A stretch of DNA of 64,000 nt from Morchella semilibera. Lineage: Eukaryota > Ascomycota > Pezizomycetes > Pezizales > Morchellaceae. Below the pieces are notes generated by a model. It saw only the letters and a program-made list of their open reading frames with translations. It made no database searches and was not told where the DNA came from. The stretch is from contig WBVU01000012.1 of NCBI GenBank assembly GCA_009192285.1, forward strand, positions 372,001 to 436,000, in the 5' to 3' direction. Shown here piece by piece: positions 10,786 to 20,600 of this stretch. The position numbers and the translations under genes were made by a program. Within the stretch, counting starts at the first letter, position 1. Every line of letters starts with the position of its first letter.

Positions 10786-11523
10786 TGAGAAAGCCCAACA
10801 TGGTAGCGACGCTCTTGAGGGATGAGTACTTCTTCACGTAAGTCTTTTGTTGCCGGCTTTTAATTATTTTGTAGCCTTGGGTGCTGCTCTTGTAACACAT
10901 CTACCAACACAAATGATCGTGGGTAATTCTAATTAAACAGAATGTTTCTTTTTTTATTTAATTCTCTCTTCTCCTCGCGGACCAAACTAAACGCTCATTG
11001 CACACATGCACCCACGTCCCTACTCCCCAACCACGCCCAGAGAGCCAGAAAACATACAAAAAAAATATAATTATATTACCCAAACCTGCATCTACAAATT
11101 ACCCGCGGTTGACGCCTTTTTTTTGCAATACCTAAAGGGAAAAATGTAAGTGTAAGTGTACATACATACATGTATGCAAATCCACCGCTCTGTGAGCCAG
11201 TCAGATCACGTGGTGGAATTTAGGAATGGGCTCGAGTGATATCCCATGATCACCATCGGCCGACTTTAGGTTGGATTTGAAGATGGGTCTTTTAATCTCG
11301 CCCTACCAGCGATGAGAGTAGGAATGTAGTTCCTCGAGCTTGTTTTTGTCTTGAGATGTCTCCACGTTAAGGCTGGTCAGCCAGTCAGCGAACTATCTAC
11401 ATGCATGTAACTACACAAGTCTTCACCACACAGCACAGGGCCCAAAAGCATTCATTAACAGTGGGGTATTCCCCTATATAGATTCGTCGCAGTTTACATA
11501 TCGACATGCGCACACGCATCCTT

Positions 11524-13387
11524 CTATAACTTCGCCTTTACCACCTCATTCTTCTTCTTCTCCTCTTGCGCGGCCTGGTCCCTCAGTAACCTCCTCAATA
11601 TCTTCCCACTCACGCTCTTCGGGATCTCATTTATAAACCTAATGCCACCCCTCATCTTCTTATGGTTCGCCACCTTTTCATCAATCCATTTGATCAGCTC
11701 CTCCTCGGTCGCCGCCGCCCCAGGCGCAAGCACCACATACGCCCTCGGCACCTCCGTCGCCATCGCCTCAATGTGTACACCCGTCACTGCGCAGTCCGCA
11801 ACCTTCTCGTGCCCCAGCAATAGGCCCTCCAGCTCCGCAGGCGGTACCTGAAACCCCTTGTACTTGATCAGCTCCTTGATGCGGTCCGTGATCCAAAAGT
11901 TCCCGTCCTCGTCTTGGTATCCGATGTCACCCGTCTTGAAGTATCCATCCGGAGTGATTGCATTCGCGGTTGCCGCTGGGTTGTTGTGGTATCCCAGCAT
12001 AATGTTTGGGCCCTTCATCCACAGTTCGCCGGTCTGGCCGGGCGCCAGCTCGCTACCATCCTCGGCGACGTACTTTGCCGTCATGTTGGGCAGGAGGGTT
12101 CCAACGCTGCCAATCTTCGGCCGCCAGACCGCCCAGGGGACCATGTGGGTTGTTGGTGAGCACTCGGAGAGGCCGTAGCCCTGCTTGACGGGGATTTTGA
12201 GGCGCGCGTAGAGAGCCTCTACGAGCTCCTTTGTGAGTGGGGCGGCGCCGGAGTTGAGCATGCGGATGGAGGAGAGGTCGTAGTTGTCGACGATTGGGTT
12301 TTTTGCGAGGAGGAGAATGACGGGTGGAACGGCGTACGAATACGTGACTTTGTATTCCTGGACGAGTTCGCAGAATTTTGCGAGGTCGAAGCGGTCCATG
12401 ACGATGGTTTGAAGGCCGATCCATAAAGAGGAGTGCATGATGCATGTGAGGCCGTAGACATGGAAGAAGGGGAGGAAGGCGATGAGGCGGTCATTCTGGG
12501 AGGTGATATTACCTTGTTCGCCGGCTTCGACTTGGAGCTGTCGGGGGGGTTTAGTTTACTAGTTACAGGTTGCCATTTTGCTGCAGGAGCTGGGGGGGGC
12601 TTACTATGTTACAGATTATATTCCGGTGGCTTATCATGACACCCTTTGGCAGCCCGGTAGTCCCGGAGCTGTATACCAGGAACGCCATATCTTTGGCTGG
12701 GTTGATCTTTGTGCGTCTCCACTTGACGCTTGTGGAGGGATCAATCAGCTCCCTCCAGTGCTTGAACTCGGGGCTCTTCTTGTCTCCCATGACGATGACG
12801 CGGTCCTTTGGAATACCAGCTTCCGCAGCAGCCTTAGTAGCTATAGGCAAGAAATCTACTAATGTAGCAATTGCCTTTGCGCCACTGTCCTTGAGCTGGA
12901 ACGCCAGTTCTTCAACTGTGTATGTTGGGTTTGCGGGGGTGATTACACCCGAGGCCCACATGGTCCCCCATATTAATGGGGGCGTGTCAATATGGTTGGT
13001 ACTTGTGGAACGTTAGTTTTCTTGGGCAATTGGGTTGTTTGGGGGGGTTGAGTATTGGGCGCAAACCTGAAGACTGCTAGGACGTCGCCTTTGCGCCATC
13101 CCCATTGAGACTTGAGGCCAATCCCGAAGTTGAGGGCTTGCTGGTGAATGTCGGCGTAGGTGAGTTGGCGCTTTGTGTTGCCGTCAATGTAGATTGCTGT
13201 TGGGGGGGTGAGAGTAGGGTCAGTATAAGGCTTCAATGGCAGGGAGGATATAATTGTTATTGTTCTCAAGGGGAGCGCAGTTCGTACCATGGTCGTCTGG
13301 GAATGGTCTACTCTCCCGCTCAAACAGGAACTGGTAGAGGTCCTTATCGGGGATTACTACTGGCTTGTGTAATGAATCTGTAGGCAT
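11524..13387 (-). CDS. 4-coumarate:CoA ligase-type acyl-CoA synthetase, peroxisomal (PTS1)
   Basis: CDS is complement(join(11524-12537, 12605-13001, 13067-13196, 13288-13387)), 546 residues. All junctions are GT-AG and in frame. It is an ANL-superfamily adenylate-forming enzyme that activates an aromatic or fatty acid with ATP and then CoA. Motifs in order: the phosphate-binding loop YSSGTTGLPKGVMISHRN, FLPFFHVYG, GYGLSECSPTT, GELWMKGPNIMLGY, KTGDIGYQDEDGNFWITDR, IKELIKYKGFQVPPAELE, and the C-terminal catalytic lysine in PKSVSGKILRR. The last three residues are AKL, a PTS1 signal, so the enzyme should be in peroxisomes. Fungal members of this family serve beta-oxidation of unusual acids or secondary metabolism; the true substrate cannot be read. 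A CCACAACCACAACC-type leader lies directly before the ATG. The retrotransposon LTR starts about 850 bp upstream. Confidence 0.92.
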
Positions 13388-14240
13388 CGTGGTTGTGGTT
13401 GTGGTTGTGGTGGGAATATGTGAAAGGTGTCTCTGTCTTTATAAGTCTTCTTCAGAGATTAGGGGAGGGAGTAGAAGAATAAAGTGGGCGAAGAGGAGTT
13501 TAAGCAGAGGCTGGATGTATGAAGAATGTTGACGTGGTGGTGGTGGTGGTGGATAGAGTAGACCGAGGATGAAGAGACCCCAACAAGAGCTAGAGTCCCC
13601 CCAATCCATGCATAGAAAGAGCTGTCGTGTATTACTTTTTGGTATGTGCCTCGGCCCCGGTGGTCGGCCCCCATATGGCACTAGCACACGCTTAGTTGCG
13701 GGGGAAGCACTCACATACTTGAACTTATGTACCTGCTACATGTAGATAGATAAAGGACTGGGGGAAGGGGGGGGGGGAGGAGAGGAGGCTCCTCCACAAC
13801 CACAAGATAGAGGTTTCACTTCTTGGAAAAGATTCCAACTCGGATAAGTCCCCCAAGTTGGGGAGGAGGAGGGCAGCAGTCCGTCCCTTATCACCACCTT
13901 ATAAAGGATTTCAAATCATTGGGAGGGGCCAGGCACGTTGGGCAGCAGCTATTACGCATATACAAGTACCTACTCTACCTACAACCCTACATGCTCTATG
14001 CAACGTTGGATTCTCGCAGTCCCTCGGGAATATTGTGTGGGGAAGGGTCAAAACCGGTTTGGGTGTTTTGACAGAGAAAGTCTGGGGTTTCCCCGAATCC
14101 CTGCATCCATCCATGTAGGTTTGTAGGCAACTCTCTCCAAAAGGCTGGGGGAGGAAGGGGGGCACGTTACATGATACGTCGATCCAACGTCTTCCGAATG
14201 ACTTTCTGTGACTGGGACTGGGAGAGAAGAAGAGGAACGT
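13388..14240. other. Promoter/leader region of the CoA ligase up to the LTR
   Basis: On the minus (sense) strand the leader contains CAACCA repeats directly upstream of the ATG (13388-13413) and a CCA tract at 13534-13552. A G run lies at about 13766-13778 and a TACATGTA word near 13739. No gene is visible. Confidence 0.6.
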
Positions 14241-14559
14241 TGTGGGGCGAAGATTAGGCAACCAGCGTGTAAGCGAGGGCTGAGAGCGCGGCTAGAGATT
14301 AGCGCGCCTTGGCGCCTTGGCGATGTTTTGTCACGTGGCGCGTTTGATAGTTCACTGCTTTGTTTCTTTTTTGCTCTCTCTTCATCATCATCAATAATCA
14401 TCAGTTTCACGTTTCATCGGCTCGATCATAGTTTCGAGCATATGAGCACTGTGAATAGGTGAACCAATCAAATAAATCAAAATCATCGTCACTAAAGCCT
14501 CTATCTAATCTAAACCTCTTTCTCTACCCAAAACCCTCAACCTCGTGTCCGCAGCTACA
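14241..14559 (+). repeat. 5' LTR (319 bp, TG...CA)
   Basis: It starts TGTGGGGCGAAGATTAGG and ends GTCCGCAGCTACA. The identical sequence returns 8074 bp downstream. TG/CA termini and a preceding ACGT target duplication define the ends. A short open frame into gag already begins inside the LTR but without an ATG. Confidence 0.95.
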
Positions 14560-14561
14560 AC

Positions 14562-14577
14562 TGGTGACCCCGACGTG
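14562..14577 (+). other. Putative primer-binding site
   Basis: TGGTGACCCCGACGTG begins two bases after the LTR. It would pair with a tRNA 3' end terminating in GGGGTCACCA. The tRNA identity is not assigned. Confidence 0.65.
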
Positions 14578-14688
14578 ATTCTTTCTCACGGGGACAGAGT
14601 CCAATTGTTTCGTCTCTCCGTTTCATCGTCGGTTCATCAAAATCTGTCGTCCTCAGGTGCCGTTCGAGTCATCAAGGACCTGAAGAGG

Positions 14689-17688
14689 ATGAGCCCGAGA
14701 AAAAAGGCTCACACCTCAGAACCAAAAGCACCGTTAGCATCACCTCCAGATTCATCTTCACCTCCCCTCACGATAATTGGACCATCGTCATCACCCCCTG
14801 ACGTCAGTTCACCACCAATCGAAACATCTCTCACAGAAACAATACACGCACCAATTATGTCTATCCCTGCAACTAAATTTTACGGCAGAGCAAATGAAGA
14901 TGTGGATTCCTTCATTAGATCGATCGAGGTTAACTTTATCCCCCAGTCCTCTTTCTATACCACGGCGGATGATCAGAACGCCGCAAAGCTATCTATTCTC
15001 AAGAGTAAGCTTAGGAGCAAGGCTGCTAGATGGATCGCGAATCAACCCAGGAGCATCACCTCATCGTGGCCAGATATCGTTCAAGCCCTCAAAAGCAAGT
15101 ATGATAACGCCGGAATGAACGAAGAAAGGAGGCGTGATTCAGAGAACAAGCTCCTCAAGTTGAAGCAGGGTAAAGATTCGCTGAAGAGATACCTAAAGAA
15201 AGCTATTAGGATCAATGAGAACCTATCCTCACAGTGGGATGATACTGCTGCAAAACGGTTCATCTTGGGCATCAAGAAGGAGAACACACGCTGCTTGGTC
15301 ATTGCAATGGGGCAGCTTGGGGACACGTATACCTTTGCTCAAGCAATCAATGCAGTTAAGATGATGTTGAGAACATCATCTAAATCAAGTAAGAGGAGGA
15401 GGCATGACGACGAGGAAGAGGAGGATTCCGAAGAAGATGGCTCTAGCGCTGAGTCAGATGATGAGAGTAGCAGTGGGGACGATGGAGAGAGCAGCAGTGA
15501 AGAAGAGATGCGACGTAAGAAGAAGAAGAAGAGCACCAAGAGGGGTAAGGTCGTCATCGATCGCGAGGACTTGTTGAAGCTCCTAGCGGATCTCAAGGTG
15601 AAGACCCAAGAAAAGCCTGCCGAAAGAGTCATCAACCTGGCTCCGGAAACCGAAGTCTACGGCGTGCAGGGGAATGATCAAACTCGAGCACCAGAAACGG
15701 AAACTTACGCTGTGCAGCGAAGGCCTGGTCCTCAAGGCGCTTACAACGCAGGGTATCGGCCCGGGAATCAAGCTCCGCCGTTTCCGAATCAGTCACACGG
15801 GAATCAGTACGGCAATCAATCTGGGTTCGGGTACGGGAATCAGCCTGGATACACAAATCAGTACGGCAATCAACCTCCGCCCGGGCAGCACGGAAATCAG
15901 TTCGGGTATACTGGATATCAGGGTAACCCGTATGGAAATCAGTCTCAAAATTCCTACGGATATCCTCAACGCCCGTTTGAACGGCGAGAATTCGGTAGCG
16001 GTGAAAGACGTCCTCCCGGTGTTTGTTACAGGTGCGGCCAATATGGTCACTACAGCAACGATTGCATTAATCCTCCTCTATCCCGCGAAGACCAGTTTAG
16101 AATCCGACAGAAGAGTGAAGAAGAGATGGCTCAGAGGATCCTGGCAAAATATCAGCCCGAGAACGTCAGAGCACCCGAAAATAGACTGGGGACAAACGGA
16201 CAGTCGAATGATGCTCGCATGAACCCTCCACCGCCCCCACAGCAAAACGCCAATTCAGTCGACTTCTGGAGAGGAGTCCCAGAAGGTATGCAGGCGCCTG
16301 AATCGTCGCTCGTGGAATGGTACGACTCAAACGCAGCGGACAAAAGAGAAGGCGGGGTGGCTTTTGGGAGCCGCTGGAATAGTGCTACTCCATCCGTGCC
16401 GCCTGCAAACAGAAGAAGACTCAGCACGACTGTAGAAAGCGAGTCTGACGATAACGAGAGGGGTAGCGTTTCACGAAGCAAAGCCAAGACGTCCGAGGCC
16501 CCTGCCTCCGCGGGAGCAAACGAAAGGGAATACACACCTCCTGGAGCGAAGAAGAAGATTCAGGCCTCCACAGTGCACCCCAAGGACATAAGAATGATGA
16601 GGGATCAAGCTGGTGAAGACGTTGTAGCCAGGCTCAGAGACACTCCTATCAGCGGGCTCACCTGGGGTAAGCTTCTCAACATCGCCCCCGCCGTCAGGAG
16701 GGAGGTTGCGAAGAGTCTGGTTCAAGAGAGGACTCCGAGCACCTCCAAGAAGACCGTTAAGTTTAAAGAACCTCCTGCCTCTACCCCCGAAGCTGAAATG
16801 GAAGACGTCCTCGCCGTTGACGCTGCTGTCGGCCAGAATCGTGCGGGTCCTGACGATGGACCAGTCATCAACTTCTATACCTACGGTAGGATTCGTGTGC
16901 CGGGTAAGGGATACTACGGTATCAGCAGGATCCTCGTTGATGCTGGTTCGGTCATCAACCTTATGCCCGAAGCAGTCGCCGAGGAGATGGGCTTAAGTAA
17001 GCAAATCAGTCCTCAGTTTAACGTGAAAACGGCAGATGGAAGCATCGCGGTAATTGATCGCATGGTCACCGTGGATCTCGAGGTAGCAAACGTATCCGCT
17101 ACTATTAACTGCTATCTAATGCCTGGTCCGGGTAAACCTGCGTACGCTATCCTCCTGAGTCGTCGATGGCTTAGACAGTGCCATGCAAAAGGCGACTATA
17201 GGACCAGCACCTACGTCATTAAGGACCAAGCTGGTAATGAATATCTCGTTCCCGCGATGGAGGGAATGAAGACCAAGTCTCCGCGGGTATCACTTCGAAT
17301 CCCGCAGTCAGCAATTGTCGATTTGGACGAGGAGACGCTTGAAGACCTGGAAGGCGGCGAGCAACTCATGGCTCAGATTATCGCCCAGATAATCAGAGAG
17401 ACGAAGGAGCAAGATGCTCTGGACACTCTCGAAACGTTCTCTGTTTCCACCTCCGTTCCCGAGTCCGATGGTACGGACTCCCGATCCTTTTATCGCCCCT
17501 CCGAGTCTGATGTTACAGACTCCCGCCCCCTTTTCCACCCGTCCTCCCCAGGGTCCAAGGTGACGGACTTTCACCTCCTACTCTACCCGTCCGACCCTGA
17601 TCCTCCCCTCCTCCCCTCACACCCTGCCGTCGCTGTCGCCGCAGGGATCACTCCTGGAGAACAGGATTTAAAAGCCTTCCGTTACTAG
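14689..17688 (+). CDS. gag: Retrotransposon Gag-protease polyprotein
   Basis: From the first in-frame ATG (14689) the ORF encodes 999 residues. It begins with a Pro/Ser-rich segment, then a Ty3/gypsy capsid-like region (FYGRANEDVDSFIRSIEVNF ... SKAARWIANQP), and an acidic Ser/Glu/Asp stretch followed by KKKKK. Next comes a Q/N/G/Y-rich prion-like segment made of GNQ units, about residues 345-425. A CCHC zinc knuckle (CYRCGQYGHYSNDC, about residue 445) binds RNA. A retropepsin-like site, ILVDAGSVINLMP (about residue 750), carries D-A-G where D-T/S-G is usual. The C-terminal 100 residues are Ser/Asp/Pro-rich. Translation ends at TAG 17686-17688, just after the slippery sequence. The open frame extends upstream into the LTR only without an ATG. 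Confidence 0.9.
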   Translation: MSPRKKAHTSEPKAPLASPPDSSSPPLTIIGPSSSPPDVSSPPIETSLTETIHAPIMSIPATKFYGRANEDVDSFIRSIEVNFIPQSSFYTTADDQNAAKLSILKSKLRSKAARWIANQPRSITSSWPDIVQALKSKYDNAGMNEERRRDSENKLLKLKQGKDSLKRYLKKAIRINENLSSQWDDTAAKRFILGIKKENTRCLVIAMGQLGDTYTFAQAINAVKMMLRTSSKSSKRRRHDDEEEEDSEEDGSSAESDDESSSGDDGESSSEEEMRRKKKKKSTKRGKVVIDREDLLKLLADLKVKTQEKPAERVINLAPETEVYGVQGNDQTRAPETETYAVQRRPGPQGAYNAGYRPGNQAPPFPNQSHGNQYGNQSGFGYGNQPGYTNQYGNQPPPGQHGNQFGYTGYQGNPYGNQSQNSYGYPQRPFERREFGSGERRPPGVCYRCGQYGHYSNDCINPPLSREDQFRIRQKSEEEMAQRILAKYQPENVRAPENRLGTNGQSNDARMNPPPPPQQNANSVDFWRGVPEGMQAPESSLVEWYDSNAADKREGGVAFGSRWNSATPSVPPANRRRLSTTVESESDDNERGSVSRSKAKTSEAPASAGANEREYTPPGAKKKIQASTVHPKDIRMMRDQAGEDVVARLRDTPISGLTWGKLLNIAPAVRREVAKSLVQERTPSTSKKTVKFKEPPASTPEAEMEDVLAVDAAVGQNRAGPDDGPVINFYTYGRIRVPGKGYYGISRILVDAGSVINLMPEAVAEEMGLSKQISPQFNVKTADGSIAVIDRMVTVDLEVANVSATINCYLMPGPGKPAYAILLSRRWLRQCHAKGDYRTSTYVIKDQAGNEYLVPAMEGMKTKSPRVSLRIPQSAIVDLDEETLEDLEGGEQLMAQIIAQIIRETKEQDALDTLETFSVSTSVPESDGTDSRSFYRPSESDVTDSRPLFHPSSPGSKVTDFHLLLYPSDPDPPLLPSHPAVAVAAGITPGEQDLKAFRY
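15773..15975 (+). repeat. Coding repeat of GNQ units in Gag (prion-like segment)
   Basis: The DNA repeats variants of GGGAATCAG and GGCAATCA, coding for GNQ, GNQYGNQ, GYGNQP and GNQPPPGQHGNQ. Composition is almost entirely Gly, Asn, Gln, Tyr and Pro. It lies immediately before the zinc knuckle. Confidence 0.85.
17667..17673 (+). promoter_or_regulatory. -1 ribosomal frameshift site (T TTA AAA) between gag-pro and pol
   Basis: In the gag frame the codons read GAT TTA AAA GCC, giving the heptamer T TTA AAA of X XXY YYZ form. It lies 12 nt before the gag stop codon. The pol frame is -1 relative to gag and is open across this point (AGC CTT CCG TTA CTA GGC ...). Downstream, CCGGGGG (17693-17699) can pair with CCCCCGG (17722-17728) in a 7-bp GC stem. 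The spacer of 19 nt is longer than the usual 5-9 nt, so the real stimulator may be a larger fold. Confidence 0.75.
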
Positions 17689-20600
17689 GCCGCCGGGGGT
17701 CTGGTAACGGGGTAGAGTACTCCCCCGGTAGGTACAGAAAAAAGGACTCCCCCTGCGTGGTAGAGACGCAGACGAGGGGAGGAAAAAGATGGGGTGGAGA
17801 AAGCCCCATCTTCGACGTTGAAATAAATAAAAAGAAGAAGAAGAAGAAGAAAAGTTCAGAAAGAGAAGGAAGCAGATGTGCCGCCGGCGGTTGCGGTGAA
17901 GGGTGTGAAGAGTTGTGCTGTTGTTCGTTGTTTGTCGGAGGTCCCCCTCCCGGTCAGATATCCCGAGCTAGAATAGTAGGGACCGAGCCGGGAGAGTTGA
18001 GGGACCTCAACGGAGGAGACGAAGGGAAAGAAATGGAAGAAACAAGCGCGGGAAGGGGTGGAATCATAGAGGAAGTGGAAGACTCTCCCTCCCTGATCCT
18101 TGGGAAGAGCAGCATGACTGGACCGGTCCCTGCCGTTTTTAACGCCAACTCCAGCCCCAGCACCGGAACATCAATCCCCAGTCCCGCGGCTGCAGATATA
18201 GCCGCAGCGGGGATCGAGGAGCTGGAGAAGTATGGGACCCGCTATCCTGCACCTCCGAAGGAGGATGGCAGTAAAAAGGAATCAGGGCTGCAAAGGCCTG
18301 ATTCACCCTCCGGATCGGGGCTACAAAGGCCCGACTCACCCTCCGGATCGGGGCTGCAAAGGCCCGACTCTCTCTCCGACACCCAAAGTGCCGGAAAGAG
18401 TAGCAACCTGGGTGCCGGCCCCCCCAAAGCGTCGGTATCACTCTCCAGATGCCAAATGAACGCTGGACCGAACAGCGCGGTTGAAGACGACAGCGAACCT
18501 CCAGAGCCGATCGACCGCCAAGCCTCACAAATCGGGGCTGAAGACGACAGTGAGGGAGTCTTCCGCGATGTCCATGGCGCCTATTACCCGCTAATTAGCG
18601 AAGACGACCGCGTTTATGGGATCAACACGACAGGATATCCTACGGATAAGCGCCCCACTGAGTTTCATCGCTGCGTCGACAAGTCTACTGAACCGGAAGT
18701 AATCAAGAAATGGTTCAGCGCTTGTAACATCACTATTGGGGAAGCGGTGGCTCTTCCTAGCGATCGCCGCGCTGCGGAGAGGCTATTATACACCTGGAAA
18801 GATCTATTTGGAGATGATCTTGGTGACCTTCCTGAATGCAGACTAGCAAAGCACTACATTCCTACATATCCTGGGTCAATACCGCACCGCGCTACCAACC
18901 CCTTGTATACCGCCGAAGAAGTGGAGTGGATGAAGGTGAACCTACCCAAAATGTGCGATTCGGGTATCATCACACACTCCAATTCGCAGTGGAACAGTAA
19001 ACCTAAATTCGTCCGCCGTAAGGACAACTCCCTCAGAATGGTGCATGTATTCTGTAAGCTCAATCAGGCGACTATCAAGTTCAACACGCCCATGAAGAGA
19101 ATAGAGCCTATCTTGCATAAGCTCATGCAAGAGAAGTACCGGTGGTATTGGCAGGCTGATGCGTCAGTAGGGTATTGGGGCGTGCCGCTAGCTAAAGAGC
19201 ACGCGTATAAAACTGCGTTCAACACCCCGTTCGGTCAGTTTTGCTACCTTCGGATGGGTATGGGATTAGCGGGCGCGGCACACACATACGCGCGTATGAA
19301 AGACATCCTTGCCGGACCCATCCCCGCACCCAATGCAGAGCCTGGGATTGCTGTACAAGATGACCAATCAGCGTTCGAATTCTTCATGGACGATGATTAC
19401 GGAGCCCACACCACCTTCCAGACTCTGCATGACTTCCTCCACGATAGATACTTCCCGAGGATAGCATGGTCAGGGCTAAAGCTCAACCCTAAGAAGAGCA
19501 GCTTCTGGATGAAGTCGTTGAAGTTGCTAGGGTTTGCAGGTAGCGGAGAAGAAGGGCTACGCCCGTCGATAGATAAGATCGGGGCAATAGTCGATTACCC
19601 TACCCCCGCCTCCGTCGCCGAAGTAGAGCGATTTCTTCACATTAGCACGTACTTGAAGCAATGGATACCGGGCCGATCAGAACACTCACGCATTCTGAAG
19701 TCTTCCATCGTATGCCGAGTGGATAGCCTGGGCCGAAGGCAAGAGCTAGAGCTGGTATGGAAGGAAACTCACCACCGATCATTTGAGCACATAAAATCAA
19801 GCATCGCCGAGAACGTAGTATGGGGAGGCGATCCTTCGCTACAGTATCATCTATCGACCGATGCATCCAATCACGCCATCGGTGCAGTGTTATTCCAGCT
19901 TATCGGGCACCCGGCAGGCACGTTAGCCACCTCAAAACTTCGGGATGCCGAGCGCATTATAATGTTCATCTCGAAACCGTTCGCTCCGGCAGAGACCCGG
20001 TATCATGCCACCGAGCGCGAAGCGCTAGCAGTGGTGAGAGCACTTGCCGAAATTAGGTGGCTCGTCCTAGGATCTCCGTATCCGATCAAGATATATACGG
20101 ATCATCAAGCACTTCTCTCTGTGCTTAGAGGTGATGAGGCAAAAGGAAGGCTAGTACGATGGCAGGTGCAGATCTCCGAGTTCGATCTAGAATTCCACCA
20201 CGTTCCGGGCACGCAGAATGTGCTTGCGGATGGGATGTCGAGATTAAGAACGCGCAAGAGTGAGTGGTGCTGTGAGTCAGCGGGAGTTGAAGAAGTAGAG
20301 AGAGAGCGAGAGCAGGAAGAGAGATGGAGCGAGTGGATAAACGATGAGTGGTATGGTCTCATAGTGGAGTATAAGCTTACCGGCGAACTTCCTGTCTTGA
20401 CGATCCTCAAAAGGATGAATAAGGTAGCACCTGCGTCAGAGCCTGAGCTATCGAAATGGAAGCGGCGCTTGAAACACCAATCAGCTAGATTTATTTTGGT
20501 GGACGAGAACGAAAGCCGAACAAGCACAGTCACCAAGAATGGCTGCTCCCTGCTTTACATCGAAAAGAATGCAGAGACGGCTATATGCGTGCGGAAAGAT

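Larger units (their letters stand above)
7912..11523. other. 3.6-kb gene-free region with small mobile-element relics
   Basis: No conserved protein is visible. A canonical donor (CAG|GTAAGT) ends a short open frame at about 9408-9474 (residues include MCNEGYIAPGDLACMCAG). It could be a 5' exon of an unrecognised or decayed gene, but no second exon was found. An A-rich tract lies at about 9316-9355 and a GTGG-rich stretch near 9665-9700. The MITE-like foldback and the SINE-like head are listed separately. ATCACTCG words occur near 8074 and 11233. Confidence 0.55.

Noticed and set aside
14545-14688. Gag start at GTG 14545
   Set aside because: There is no ATG, it overlaps the LTR and the PBS, and the first ATG is at 14689.
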